From contig NZ_CP108100.1 of the NCBI RefSeq assembly GCF_036195045.1, positions 7,688,001 to 7,752,000 on the forward strand: a stretch of DNA of 64,000 bases, read 5' to 3'. Numbering within the stretch: the stretch's first letter is position 1; each line of letters starts with the position of its first letter. Source of the stretch: Streptomyces sp. NBC_00236 (GTDB taxonomy: Bacteria > Actinomycetota > Actinomycetes > Streptomycetales > Streptomycetaceae). Below the pieces are notes generated by a model that was not told the origin of the DNA, did not search any database, and saw only the letters and a program-made list of their open reading frames with translations. A program made the position numbers and the translations under genes. Below are positions 19,182 through 28,035 of this stretch, piece after piece.

Positions 19182-20828
19182 TCAGCGCACCCGCCTCCAG
19201 CGGCTGCCCTTCGACGCGGCGACCAGCGCGGGGACCGTCTCGAACTTGACGCGCGGGCGGCCCTGTTCGCGACCCCGGGCCTGCTCGGCGCGGTCGATGG
19301 CGGCCAGCCCCCGGGCGTCGACAACCTGGCGTCCACGGTTGCGGGCCAGCCGCCCGAACGCCTTCGCCGGGTACGTGGGCGAGGGCAGCGCGCCCGCGAC
19401 GGCGTCGGCCAGGAGGGTGCCGACGGTCTCGGCGGCGCAGGTGCGGTTGGCCCCGATGCCGCCCGAGGGCCCGCGCTTGATCCAGCCGACGACATAACTG
19501 CCGGGCGTGCCCGCCACCCGGCCGCCCTCGTGCGGCACGGTGCCGGTCGCCTCGTCGAAGGGCAGACCGGGAACCGGCAGGCCCCGATAGCCGATCGCCC
19601 GCAGGAACAGGCCGGTGGGAATCTCCCGGTCACCGCCGCCGGCCGTCACCCGCACCGCCTCGACGCCATCACCTCCGAGCACCTCCACCGGCGAGGAGTG
19701 GAAGCGGAAGACGATACGACGCCCGGGCGGCGGGGGCTGCGACCAGTCGACCGTCTCCCGGGGCAACTCCCGCAGCAGGAACGCCTTGTCGACCGTGGCC
19801 GCCCCGTCGATCGCCGCCGCGGTCCGCGGGTCCCCGTCGTCGACCACGAGCTCCACGCCCGGCAGGTGCCCGAGGGCGAGCAGTTCGGACGCGGTGCAGG
19901 CGGTGTCGTCGGGGCCGCGCCTGCCGAGCAGGACGACCTCGCGGACCTGGGACTCCCGCAGGGCCGCCAGCGCGTGCCCGGCGATATCGGTGCCCGCCAG
20001 CGTGGCGGGGTCGGTGACGAGGATGCGCGCCACATCCAGCGCGACGTTGCCGTTGCCGGCGACGACCACCCGCTCCGCGGACAGGTCGAAGGCCTCCGGC
20101 GGGACTTCCGGGTGGGCGTTGTACCAGGACACGAACGAGGTGGCCGGGATGCTGGCCGGAAGATCCTCGCCCGGGATGCCGAGCCGGCGGGAGTCGGATG
20201 CGCCGACCGCGTAGATCACCGCGTCGTGATGGGCGGAGAGCTCCTCGACGGTGAGGTCCTTGCCGACCTTGACCCCCAGGTGCATCCGGACCCGGGGGTG
20301 GGAGTGGAACCGTGCGAAGGTCTCGCCGACACCCTTCGTCGCGGGATGGTCCGGCGCCACGCCGTACCGGACGAGGCCGCCCGCCACCGGCAGCCGGTCG
20401 ATCAGTGTCACCTCGGCGTTGGTGTGCAGCAGCAGGTCCTCGGCGGCGTACATCCCGGCCGGACCGGTGCCGACGACGGCCACCCGGATCGGGGCGAAGT
20501 CCGACGGCAGGCTGCGGGGGAACGACGGCTTGCCCCAGGCGTGGAAGTTCGGCCCGGCAGCCGGCTCCGGCGTCCGGTCCGCGTAGTACGCCGCGTTGAT
20601 GCCGGCGTACTCCTTCTGCGCTCCGAAGAGGCTGTCCACCGGGAAGATCGCGTCGACCGGGCAGGCGTCCGCGCAGGCGCCGCAGTCGATGCAGGTCGCC
20701 GGGTCGACGTAGAGCATCTCCGTGCTGCCGAAGGCCTGCTCCTCGGGCGTGGGGTGGATGCAGTTGACGGGGCACACGGCGACACAGGTGGCGTCGCTGC
20801 AGCAGGTCTGGGTGATGGCGTAGGTCAT
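19182..20828 (-). CDS. Ferredoxin-NADP reductase with N-terminal 7Fe-type ferredoxin domain (FprB-like)
   Basis: A 548-aa fusion. Residues 1-60 form a ferredoxin with cysteines 9, 15, 19, 23 and 46, 49, 52, 56, enough for two iron-sulfur clusters. Residues about 110-500 form an adrenodoxin-reductase-type flavoprotein: RVAVVGTGPAGMYAAEDLL for FAD, VVVAGNGNVALDVARIL for NADPH, and the C-terminal GWIKRGPSGGIGANRTCA block. It moves electrons from NADPH to iron-sulfur or oxygenase partners. Its nearest neighbour on the same strand, 92 bases upstream, is an AurF-like di-iron oxygenase, an obvious client. The architecture matches mycobacterial FprB. Confidence 0.92.
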   Translation of the reverse strand: MTYAITQTCCSDATCVAVCPVNCIHPTPEEQAFGSTEMLYVDPATCIDCGACADACPVDAIFPVDSLFGAQKEYAGINAAYYADRTPEPAAGPNFHAWGKPSFPRSLPSDFAPIRVAVVGTGPAGMYAAEDLLLHTNAEVTLIDRLPVAGGLVRYGVAPDHPATKGVGETFARFHSHPRVRMHLGVKVGKDLTVEELSAHHDAVIYAVGASDSRRLGIPGEDLPASIPATSFVSWYNAHPEVPPEAFDLSAERVVVAGNGNVALDVARILVTDPATLAGTDIAGHALAALRESQVREVVLLGRRGPDDTACTASELLALGHLPGVELVVDDGDPRTAAAIDGAATVDKAFLLRELPRETVDWSQPPPPGRRIVFRFHSSPVEVLGGDGVEAVRVTAGGGDREIPTGLFLRAIGYRGLPVPGLPFDEATGTVPHEGGRVAGTPGSYVVGWIKRGPSGGIGANRTCAAETVGTLLADAVAGALPSPTYPAKAFGRLARNRGRQVVDARGLAAIDRAEQARGREQGRPRVKFETVPALVAASKGSRWRRVR

Positions 20829-20920
20829 CGCGTCAGCTCGGGCTCTCGGCTCGGATCAGATCGGGGCGGCGCGCTTGCGGGGGCCTGGCGGATGAGAGGG
20901 GCGCGCCCGGGGGACTCGGG

Positions 20921-21835
20921 TCAGATCAGGTGGGCGCGCTTGTAGAAGAAGAGGGCCGGCCTGGTGAGGAGACGGGCCGAGGCCAGGAACTCCATCAGGC
21001 CCGAACAGCTGGAACGCATCAGGGACTTGTGGTGCTCGTTGGCCTTCGCCTCGGCGCGGGCGCGGGCGCCGTCCAGCCCCGCGTTCGCGTAGACGTCCGC
21101 GTTCACCATGCTGGTGACGATGTAGTACGAGGCGATGGCGACCACGAGCGAGTTGATCTGCCGGCGCAGCGGTCCCGCGGTGCGCAGGCGCCTGCGGGTC
21201 TCGTCGCGGGCGAACTTCATGTGCCGCGACTCCTCCACCACATGGATGTTGTTGATCGTCCGGACGAACGGTGCGACCCGTTCGTCCCGCATCCAGTCCC
21301 GCTGCATCACGTCGAGCACCTCCTCCGCCACGAGGATCGCCGCGTACGCCGCCTCGCCGAAGGCAAGTGTCTTGAAGGCGCGGCCCAGTTCGACCACCGG
21401 GCGACGCGGCCGGTAGGCGGGTGCGCCCAGCTTCGCGGCGCCGCGCGCGAACATGATGGAGTGCCGGCACTCGTCGGCGACCTCGGTGAGCGCCCATTGG
21501 AAGCGCGGGTCCGTGGGGTCCTTGGCGTACATGTCGCGCAGCACCATCTGCTGGAGGATCATCTCGAACCAGATGCCGGTGCTGGCGACGGAAGCCGCCT
21601 CCTGGCGCGTCAGCGCCTTGCGCTGCTCATCGGTCAACTCCTGCCAGTACGCGGTGCCGTAGAGGGTGCTCCACTCCGGGCTCGCGCCGTGGTGCGCGGT
21701 GTCCATGGGGGTGTCCCAGTCCACCTCGGTGGCCGGGTCGTACGAGAGCTTCGCGGCCGAGTCGAGCAGGCGCCGGGCGACGTCCTCCCCGGTGAGCCGG
21801 TCGTGGTCCTCCGGTCGGACGGTGCTGCTTGCCAT
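20921..21835 (-). CDS. AurF-like di-iron oxygenase
   Basis: A 304-aa helical protein of the para-aminobenzoate N-oxygenase AurF family. Probable iron ligands follow the family order: Glu91 (WFEMILQQ), Glu122 and His125 (DECRHSIMF), Glu171/172 (VAEEVLD), and Glu202 and His205 (VEESRHMKF). AurF oxidises arylamines in biosynthesis, but many family members have unknown substrates. The FprB-type reductase downstream could supply electrons. Two operator-like palindromes lie 106-154 bases upstream of the start, suggesting induction by a ligand-responsive repressor. No biosynthetic genes flank it, so a specialised-metabolite role is not supported here. Confidence 0.87.
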   Translation of the reverse strand: MASSTVRPEDHDRLTGEDVARRLLDSAAKLSYDPATEVDWDTPMDTAHHGASPEWSTLYGTAYWQELTDEQRKALTRQEAASVASTGIWFEMILQQMVLRDMYAKDPTDPRFQWALTEVADECRHSIMFARGAAKLGAPAYRPRRPVVELGRAFKTLAFGEAAYAAILVAEEVLDVMQRDWMRDERVAPFVRTINNIHVVEESRHMKFARDETRRRLRTAGPLRRQINSLVVAIASYYIVTSMVNADVYANAGLDGARARAEAKANEHHKSLMRSSCSGLMEFLASARLLTRPALFFYKRAHLI

Positions 21836-21940
21836 GGTGCGGCTCCTTGAATCGAGACAGATCGACCCGACGGTGCCCGGACTCGTCTCTCATCCCGTGT
21901 CTGCCCGATGAGAGCGACGGCCGCCGGGCGCCGCCCCTCG

Positions 21941-21989
21941 CTTGTTAGACGTCGCGTCTAGCAAGCTGTTAGACGGAAGGTATAGCAAG
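21941..21989. promoter_or_regulatory. Two tandem operator-like palindromes upstream of the AurF-like gene
   Basis: The first, 21941-21965, is a 25-bp near-perfect palindrome with core TAGACG-TCG-CGTCTA and outer CTTG/CAAG. The second, 21966-21989, repeats the half TGTTAGACG and ends TATAGCAAG, making a degenerate copy. Tandem sites of this size are usual for TetR repressors. No TetR gene is adjacent. The rest of the 342-base gap before DUF3592 has no gene that I can see. Confidence 0.65.
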
Positions 21990-22177
21990 AGGACCGTGCG
22001 GGCCTACCCCCGCGTAGGGAATCCGTACGATCTCTCCACGACGAGGCGTACTCCGGAGCCCGGAGAGGGGCCCGGGCCCTTGTCGGCCGTACCCGCACCG
22101 GGGGATCATCGTGATCGCGCCGCGGCGCCCGGCCGTCGCAGGGGCGGATGCCGGACCGGAGCCGTCCCTGGAGAGCC

Positions 22178-22603
22178 ATGGCTGTCGCTGTCGTCTACTT
22201 CCTCGTCGCCCTGAGTGCAGCGGTGTTCTTCGGCAGGGCCCTGGACCGGCAGCTCCAGGGCCCGCGACTGCGGAGCGCCTGGGACGGCCTCACCGCCGAG
22301 GCGCGGTGCACGGGGGTGCGTACGGAGGAGATCCAGGACCCCGAGGGCGTTCCGGTGACCCAGTCCCACCACATGCTGGAATTCCGTACGACCGGCGGGC
22401 GGACCGTCTCCTTCGAGGAACGCCAGGCCCGACTCGACGTGAAGAGGGGCGAGTTCGTGACGGTGTACTACGCCGAGGACGCGCCCGAGTCCGCGACCGC
22501 CCGCACGCCGTCCTTCGCGCCGCGCCACATCAGGGTGCTCGCCCCCGCGGTGGGGGGCGTGATCGCCCTGGTGACGGCCGTGGTGCTGGCAGGAGTGCTC
22601 TGA
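22178..22603 (+). CDS. DUF3592 domain membrane protein
   Basis: A 141-aa protein with one hydrophobic helix at each end (VAVVYFLVALSAAVFFG and VLAPAVGGVIALVTAVVLAG). A soluble beta-rich middle lies between them (EARCTGVRTEEI, HHMLEFRTTGGRTVSF, GEFVTVYYAEDAPESA), the usual DUF3592 layout. The VTVYYxPxxPxxA-like stretch is diagnostic. The ATG at 22178 follows GGAGA; an upstream in-frame ATG at 22148 is possible but its AGGGG is too close. Function unknown. Confidence 0.82.
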   Translation: MAVAVVYFLVALSAAVFFGRALDRQLQGPRLRSAWDGLTAEARCTGVRTEEIQDPEGVPVTQSHHMLEFRTTGGRTVSFEERQARLDVKRGEFVTVYYAEDAPESATARTPSFAPRHIRVLAPAVGGVIALVTAVVLAGVL

Positions 22604-22647
22604 GACGGCCGGCCCGTATCCGGGCGCTTCGGCTGAGGCGCCGGGAC

Positions 22648-23763
22648 TCAGGCCACGAGCAGACGCAGGCCCAGATCCGCCGCGTCGAGGCCGGCGAGGC
22701 CGCTGTTGCGCTCGGCCCACCGTCCGGAGTCGAGGTCGTCGCCGAGGCTGCGTACCGCCCGCTCCTCGGCCTCCGGGCCCACCCTCGTCCACACCGACAT
22801 CGCACGCCGCACGTGATCCTCCAGATACGCCTCCGGCCGGCGCCAGTACGCCTCGAAAAGCCCGTCGGCGCAGTCCCACGGGACGGGCACGGCCTCCACG
22901 CGGGCGCTGATCGCACCGGCCATCCCGGCCAGCGAGGGGAACCCCGCGAGAACGGTGGCGAATTCGGGGAGGTAGTCGCGCGTGAGCCAGAACCGGTCCT
23001 GCCATCCGGGCTCGTCGGTGTCGAACGTGAGCACCACGACGCGGCGGGCCACGCGCCGCATCTCGCGCAACCCCGCTATCGGGTCGACCCAGTGGTGAAC
23101 CGTGGAGACGGCCATCGCCACGTCGAAGGCCCGGTCCTCGAACGGCAGGCTCTCCGCGGCGCCGGCCACGCACGGCGCCGAGCCGGCCGGCCGCTGCTCC
23201 CGCATGACCGCCGAGGGCTCCACCGCGGTCACCTCACGGTCGGCCGGCTCGTAGGAGCCGGTGCCGGCCCCGACGTTCAGCACCGTCCGCCCGTCCCCGA
23301 GCGCGTCCCAGATCTGTGCGGCGATCCGCGGTTCGGTACGCCGCGTCGCCGTGTAGGCGCCGCCGATCGCGTCGTAGAGCCGTGCACCGAGCATCTCCAG
23401 CTGTTCCTCCGGTGTCACCTTCAGTCCCTTCGCCCGTGCTTCGAGTTCGCCGTCGATGGCCGCCACCATGGCGTCGGCGCGAGCACGCCGCTCCAGCAGC
23501 AGGCCGCGCAGCCGGATCAGGTGCGCGACCGCGTCGGTGGACGGGTCGCCGACCAGTTCCGCGATCTCCCGCAGCCCGAAGCCCAGCCGACGGTAGGCCA
23601 GTACCTCGCGCAGACGTTCCACGTCGGCTGCCGCGTAGGCCCGGTAGCCGGCCGGCGTCCGTGCCGACGGCCGGACGAGCCCGATGGCGTCGTAGTGGTG
23701 CAGCGTGCGGACGCTCACGCCGGCCAGCGCGGCCACGCGTCCCACGGTCCAGTGATCTTCCAC
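22648..23763 (-). CDS. MerR regulator fused to a SAM-dependent methyltransferase domain
   Basis: A 371-aa fusion. Residues 1-70 are a MerR winged helix (WTVGRVAALAGVSVRTLHHYDAIGLVRPSARTPAGYRAY), followed by a coiled-coil dimerisation helix. From about residue 150 the protein reads as a class I methyltransferase: TVLNVGAGTGSYEP as motif I, VEPSAVM at strand 2, ESLPFEDRAFDVAMAVSTVHHWVDP at motif II. MerR proteins often carry ligand-sensing C-terminal domains, so the methyltransferase-like part may sense SAM or a substrate rather than act as an enzyme, or do both. The GTG at 23763 gives the MerR domain directly at the N-terminus; no strong ribosome site helps the choice. Confidence 0.85.
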   Translation of the reverse strand: MEDHWTVGRVAALAGVSVRTLHHYDAIGLVRPSARTPAGYRAYAAADVERLREVLAYRRLGFGLREIAELVGDPSTDAVAHLIRLRGLLLERRARADAMVAAIDGELEARAKGLKVTPEEQLEMLGARLYDAIGGAYTATRRTEPRIAAQIWDALGDGRTVLNVGAGTGSYEPADREVTAVEPSAVMREQRPAGSAPCVAGAAESLPFEDRAFDVAMAVSTVHHWVDPIAGLREMRRVARRVVVLTFDTDEPGWQDRFWLTRDYLPEFATVLAGFPSLAGMAGAISARVEAVPVPWDCADGLFEAYWRRPEAYLEDHVRRAMSVWTRVGPEAEERAVRSLGDDLDSGRWAERNSGLAGLDAADLGLRLLVA

Positions 23764-23797
23764 GGCACCGACTATGCGGCCTGACGCCACGTGAGGG

Positions 23798-24052
23798 TCA
23801 AGCGCGATGCGCTTCGGACGCCGCTTCCGCCGCCGGGGCCGGAACAGCCCCGGCGGAGGGGCGTGCCCCCTGCCACGGCAGCCCCAGGGCCAGCCCGTAC
23901 TGCCACGGCTCCAGACCGAGGTCACGCAGCATGAGGACGGCCATCAGCGGAGACGCCATCATGACGGAGCCGCCGAAGAGCAGGGGTCCTTGACCGACTT
24001 CGACATTCGAAGCGGCCACCTGAAGTGCTCGGTAATGGTGCGCAGGGCTCAT
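23798..24052 (-). pseudogene. Fragment of an MFS transporter
   Basis: An 84-codon open frame contains GPLLFGGSVMMASPLMAVL and RDLGLEPWQYGLALGLP. To my reading this matches the middle of an EntS-like major facilitator transporter. Neither end of the family is present: the sequence diverges after LALGLP into Ala/Pro-rich residues, and nothing recognisable precedes it. It abuts the LacI gene end. Read as a deletion remnant; identification rests on family memory and should be checked by a protein search. Confidence 0.45.
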
Positions 24053-25095
24053 GGTGTACGCATGTCACCTGGAGAGGCGAGGGTCGTTGTGCTGGCGCGG
24101 ATCACCAAGCGGTGCGGGGCCGTGAGGTCAGCGGGAGGGACCTCATTGTCCGGACTGTAGATCCGATCCGCCAGGCATTGCAGGGCGAGCTGAGCGATCT
24201 GCCGCTTGTCGGGGGCGACTGTGGTCAGCGTCGGACGGCCGTACTGGCCGTCCTCGATGTCGTCGAACCCGACGACCACGAGTTCCTCTGGAACACGTAC
24301 ACCCCTCTGGTGCGCCATGTGCAGTACGCCCAGGGCCAGTTCGTCGCTGAAGGCGAACACCGCGTCCGGCTTCTCGCCACCGCTGTCGAGCAGGTCCGCC
24401 AGGGCCAGGGCACCGTCCTTGCGGTGCAGCGTGTCCACGGTGCGTTCCCACCGCGGCAGGGGCCTGATGCCGGCCCGCCGCAGCGCCCTGCGGTAGCCCT
24501 CGGCGCGCAGGTCCGACGTTCCGTTGTGGAGATGTGGCTGCAGGCCGATGGCTGCGATCCGGCGGCGTCCCAGCATCAGCAGATGAGTGGTGGCCTCATC
24601 CGCGGCGCTCACGTTGTCAACGGCCACGCGGTCGGCGAAGCCCTGAGGGCTGCGCTCGCCGAGCATGACGATCGGCAGAGATCTCGCGGTCGACGCCAGC
24701 TCCTGAGCGGTCAGCGCCCACGGACTGATGATCAACCCGTCCATCACGCGTCCACCGCTGCCGGTCAGCAAGCGGCGTTCCGCCTCGGCGTCGCCCAGCG
24801 TCTGATCGATGATCACTGTCCACGAGCGTTTCCGTGCCTCCTGGACGATCAGGCCCGCGAGCTCCGCGAAATAGGGGGAGTGCAGCTCCGGGATGGCCAG
24901 CCCGATGATGCCGGTGCGACCGGCCCGCAGGCTGCGTGCGGCGAGGTTGGGCCGGTATCCCAGCTCGTCGATCGCCTCCTGGACTCGTCGGCGGGTGTCC
25001 GCCGCGACCCGCGCGGAACCGCTGACCACGTTCGACACGGTGCGTGCCGAAACCCCGGCGCGGGCGGCTACGTCTTTCAGGCTGCTGCTCACCAC
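24049..25095 (-). CDS. LacI family transcriptional regulator
   Basis: A 348-aa repressor with the LacI helix-turn-helix and hinge (SLKDVAARAGVSARTVSNVVSGSARVAADTRRRVQEAIDELGYRPNLAARSLRAGRTG). A periplasmic-binding-protein-like sensor domain follows (IGLAIPELHSPYFAEL, MDGLIISPWAL, DAVFAFSDELALGVL, VVVGFDDIEDGQY). The GTG at 25095 or the next GTG codon is the start. It is divergent from the phytanoyl-CoA-dioxygenase-like gene across 112 bases holding a LacI-type operator, so it almost certainly regulates that gene and itself. The inducer is unknown; sugars are usual for the family, but the target is not a sugar gene. Confidence 0.95.
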   Translation of the reverse strand: MVSSSLKDVAARAGVSARTVSNVVSGSARVAADTRRRVQEAIDELGYRPNLAARSLRAGRTGIIGLAIPELHSPYFAELAGLIVQEARKRSWTVIIDQTLGDAEAERRLLTGSGGRVMDGLIISPWALTAQELASTARSLPIVMLGERSPQGFADRVAVDNVSAADEATTHLLMLGRRRIAAIGLQPHLHNGTSDLRAEGYRRALRRAGIRPLPRWERTVDTLHRKDGALALADLLDSGGEKPDAVFAFSDELALGVLHMAHQRGVRVPEELVVVGFDDIEDGQYGRPTLTTVAPDKRQIAQLALQCLADRIYSPDNEVPPADLTAPHRLVIRASTTTLASPGDMRTP

Positions 25096-25147
25096 GCCAT
25101 CCTGACATGCCGCCGTCGGCAGGGATCAAGATTGTCCGTCACAGCTA

Positions 25148-25173
25148 TTGCAACGTTGAAATCATCGTTGCAA
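25148..25173. promoter_or_regulatory. LacI-type operator between LacI and PhyH genes
   Basis: TTGCAACGTTGAAA (25148-25161) differs by one base from the palindrome TTGCAACGTTGCAA, with the central CG typical of LacI operators. A second half site, CGTTGCAA, lies at 25166-25173, so TTGCAACG and CGTTGCAA also form a larger inverted repeat with a 10-base spacer. It sits 34-59 bases upstream of the PhyH start. Confidence 0.75.
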
Positions 25174-25207
25174 CATGTCTCGGACAGTCTGCTGCAAGGA
25201 GGCACGC

Positions 25208-26059
25208 ATGAGCTCGCACACGCACCCGGGAATCACCACGGATGCCCTGGACGTGAACGTGAGTACTGAGGTCGAGGCTCTGTACTCGCTCGGCATCACG
25301 GCCCGCAAGGGCGCGTTCACCACGGAGTGGGCCGACCGTCTGCACGAGGACATCGAAGCCGCCTTCCAGGAAGCGCTGACACGGCCCGGAGGGGCCGTTG
25401 GACGCGGTCCGCACCGCTACTACGTGGAGATCCACCCCGAGCAGCTGCGCGGCTTCGTCGAACTCGTCGACCATCCCTGGGTGCGCTCGGTCTGCGAGGC
25501 CGTGCTCGGCGCCGACTATCGCATCGTCGAGCTCGGCTTTGACGTACCGCTCGAAGGCGCCGTCAACCAGCCCTGGCACCGGGACTTCCCCCTCCCCGAG
25601 GAGACCCGTGCTGAGCGGCGGCTCACGTCCCTGGCCTTCAACGTCACCGCCGTCGACACCCAGGAGGACATGGGCCCCTTCGAGATCGCGCCGGGCACCC
25701 AGTGGGATGACAGCCCGGAGTTCGAGCACGGTATGTTCCCGCCCCGGTCCCACTACCCGCGCTACGAGGAACGCGCCGTGCGCAAGTACCCGCAGCGCGG
25801 CGACATTTCGGCGCGCAGCGCCCTCACCATCCACCGCGGGACGAGGAACGACTCCGCGAAGTCCCGGCCCGTGCTGGTTCTGGGGGTGGACGGTCCTGAG
25901 GCCGCCAACAGCGAACGGCATGACACTGCCGTGACCCGCGCCTTTTGGAAGGCGCTGCCCGAGCGCGTCCGGCGGCATCTGGACTGTCCGGTCGTCGACC
26001 AGCTGATGCCCATCACCCAGAAGCACACCATCGAGGGTCTGGTCATGGGCGATGCCTGA
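25208..26059 (+). CDS. Phytanoyl-CoA dioxygenase (PhyH) family oxygenase
   Basis: A 283-aa Fe(II)/2-oxoglutarate oxygenase. The iron triad is visible as His124 and Asp126 (WHRDF) and His209 (IHRGTRN). Arg220 in SRPVLVLGV is the probable 2-oxoglutarate-binding Arg. The ATG at 25208 follows a strong AAGGAGG. The protein is shorter than eukaryotic PhyH but normal for bacterial members, which hydroxylate or halogenate very diverse substrates. Divergent transcription from LacI and the operator between them suggest induction by a carbohydrate-like ligand. It probably ends its transcript here, because a transposon remnant follows. Confidence 0.88.
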   Translation: MSSHTHPGITTDALDVNVSTEVEALYSLGITARKGAFTTEWADRLHEDIEAAFQEALTRPGGAVGRGPHRYYVEIHPEQLRGFVELVDHPWVRSVCEAVLGADYRIVELGFDVPLEGAVNQPWHRDFPLPEETRAERRLTSLAFNVTAVDTQEDMGPFEIAPGTQWDDSPEFEHGMFPPRSHYPRYEERAVRKYPQRGDISARSALTIHRGTRNDSAKSRPVLVLGVDGPEAANSERHDTAVTRAFWKALPERVRRHLDCPVVDQLMPITQKHTIEGLVMGDA

Positions 26060-26224
26060 GCTGACAGCGCGGCGGAAACGCTGACGTGCGCCTTCCGGCA
26101 CGGCCCGCCCGCCTCGCGCATGCCTGCCGTGGTCAACGCAGTCTCCGCCGTACGGCGGGAGCTGCGCAAGTTCGGCCTGGTGACCGGTGAACTCACCGGC
26201 CGCACCGTCGCCTACGTCTCTTGA

Positions 26225-26412
26225 TCCGCAGGGTTGTTGACGGGGGTGACGGGTGGGTGTCCGTCGAGTGCGGTGTGGCAGCGGTGCATCCACTTGTGGG
26301 CCGTGGCCTGAGAGATTCCCATCTCGGCTGCCACCTGCGCGAGCGGACGGCCGGATCAGACACGTTCAACCAGCAGCCGCCTCCCGAGAACAGTCAGCCG
26401 GGCATTGCGGTG
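26225..26412 (-). pseudogene. Remnant of an IS481-type transposase N-terminus
   Basis: The minus strand translates as HRNARLTVLGRRLLVERV, a TGA stop, then SGRPLAQVAAEMGISQATAHKWMHRC. This is the N-terminal helix-turn-helix of IS481-family transposases, and I would expect a Cys codon where the TGA stands. The start codon region and the catalytic DDE part are missing. The preceding bases 26060-26224 hold an in-frame 54-codon tail after the PhyH stop (ending LRKFGLVTGELTGRTVAYVS), possibly another gene's C-terminus, which I cannot identify. Confidence 0.7.
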
Positions 26413-26589
26413 GGAACACGACGACCTCCGTGCGGTGTGTTCCCAGAAGCGCTGGCGCGTAAGTTGTCCGCCCCGGTTCACAGGAGGGGCGCTATGCCTT
26501 CTGGACGTTCCCGCGCCCCTCCTGATGGGCTATGGAGCCCACAGATCTCTGTACATAAGCAGGGCGGCTCAGGTCCCGTTCGCCGGCTG

Positions 26590-28035
26590 GGTGTCCGTCC
26601 GCCCGCCGACCGTGGTGGTGAGCGTGCCGGTCGTGATGGGCCAGTTCGTCGTGCCGTTCTTCAGCATCGTTGGGATGCTGGCCGTGAGTTCTGGATATCG
26701 CCGCTGATGGCACTCGTCGCGTTGGTGACCGCTCCGCTGTCGGTTCTGGCGGCAGCCCGTCTGGCACGGCGGGCGCAGCCCTCGTTCCGGGAACAGTGGA
26801 CGAGCACCGGCGAGCTCAACGGGCGGATCGAGGAGATCTGCACCGGCCACCCGCTGGTGAAGGCCTTCGGCCGTGAGGAGGAGGCCCGGAAGGCGTTCAC
26901 CGAAGCGAACCACCGCCTGACCGCGGCGACGAGGAAGGCGCAGTCGGCGTCGAGCGCCCTGCAGCCGGTCATGGGATTCCTGAGCAACCTCAACTACGTA
27001 CTGATCGCGGTGGTGGGCGGTGTGCGCGTTGCCGCCGGGGCGCTGTCGGTGGGTGACATCCAGGCCTTCGTCCAGTACTCGCGGCAGTACAGCCAGCCGT
27101 TCATCTACCTGGCCGGCATGGCCGGTACGGTCCAGTCGGGTCTCGCGTCCGGCGAGCGCGTCCTGGACCTGCTCGACCTGTCGGAGGAGGAGCCGGACAC
27201 CGGCCGCGGCGAAGCGCCCGGACCGGCCCCGGCCGGCCGTGTGACGTTTGAGGGACGTCTCCTACCGGTACGTCGAGGGCGAGCCCCTGATCGAGGACCT
27301 GACGCTGACCGTCGAGCCCGGTCGGACCGTCGCGATCGTCGGCCCCACGGGCGCCGGCAAGACCACCCTCGTCAACCTGCTCATGCGCTTCTACGACGTC
27401 CGCTCCGGGCGCATCACCCTGGACGGCGAGGACATCGCCGCGATACCCCGTGCCCGCCTGCGCGGCGGGATCGGCACGGTCCTGCAGGACACCTGGCTGT
27501 CCCGGGGGTCATCGCGGAGAACATCGCCTACGGGGCCGACGCCCCGAGCCGCGAGGAGATCGTCGAAGCGGCGGTCCTGGCGCACGCGGACAGATTCATC
27601 CGGACCCTTCCCCACGGCTACGACACCATCGTGGACGAGGAGGCGACCGTGCTGAGCGCGGGGGAGAAGCAGCTCCTGACCATTGCGCGTGCCTTCCTGG
27701 CCCGCCCCTCGCTGCTGGTCCTGGACGAGGCGACGAGTTCCGTCGACACCCGGACCGAGGTCCTGGTCCAGCAGGCACTGGCCCGTCTGCGCGAGGGGCG
27801 CACGGCCTTCGTGATCGCCCATCGGCTCTCGACGATCCGCCATGCGGACACCATCGTCGTGATGGACGGCGGATCCATCGTGGAGACCGGAACCCATGAG
27901 CAACTCCTCGCGGCGGGAGGGGCGTACGCGCGGCTGCAGGCGGCGGGGGCCGGGTACTACGTTGAGTGCCCGACCGCACGTTGGAATCTCGCCGCGCAGC
28001 AGGTCGGTCAACGTGGTCAAAGATCACCTTGTTGA
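26590..28035 (+). pseudogene. Decayed ABC multidrug/lipid exporter (fused permease-ATPase)
   Basis: Recognisable pieces lie in alternating frames. MGQFVVPFFSIVGMLAV joins FWISPLMALVALVTAPL across a one-base loss near 26687. The permease half continues through SGLASGERVLDLLDLSEEEPD. An extra G in the run at 27252-27254 shifts into the ATPase start ([16 protein letters not shown], Walker [10 protein letters not shown]). A lost G near 27508 returns to the first frame ([19 protein letters not shown], signature [10 protein letters not shown], Walker B LLVLDEATSS). The first part of the membrane domain is absent, replaced by the IS481 remnant. Three frameshifts plus the truncation make function very unlikely, though the homopolymer indels alone could be sequencing errors. 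Confidence 0.85.

Noticed and set aside
22148..22177. Earlier ATG for the DUF3592 protein
   Set aside because: Its AGGGG is only three bases away, whereas the ATG at 22178 has a well-placed GGAGA; both remain possible.
26221..28035. A single 604-codon reading frame taken as one intact gene
   Set aside because: It joins transposon debris and pieces of an exporter, and the key ATPase start lies in another frame.
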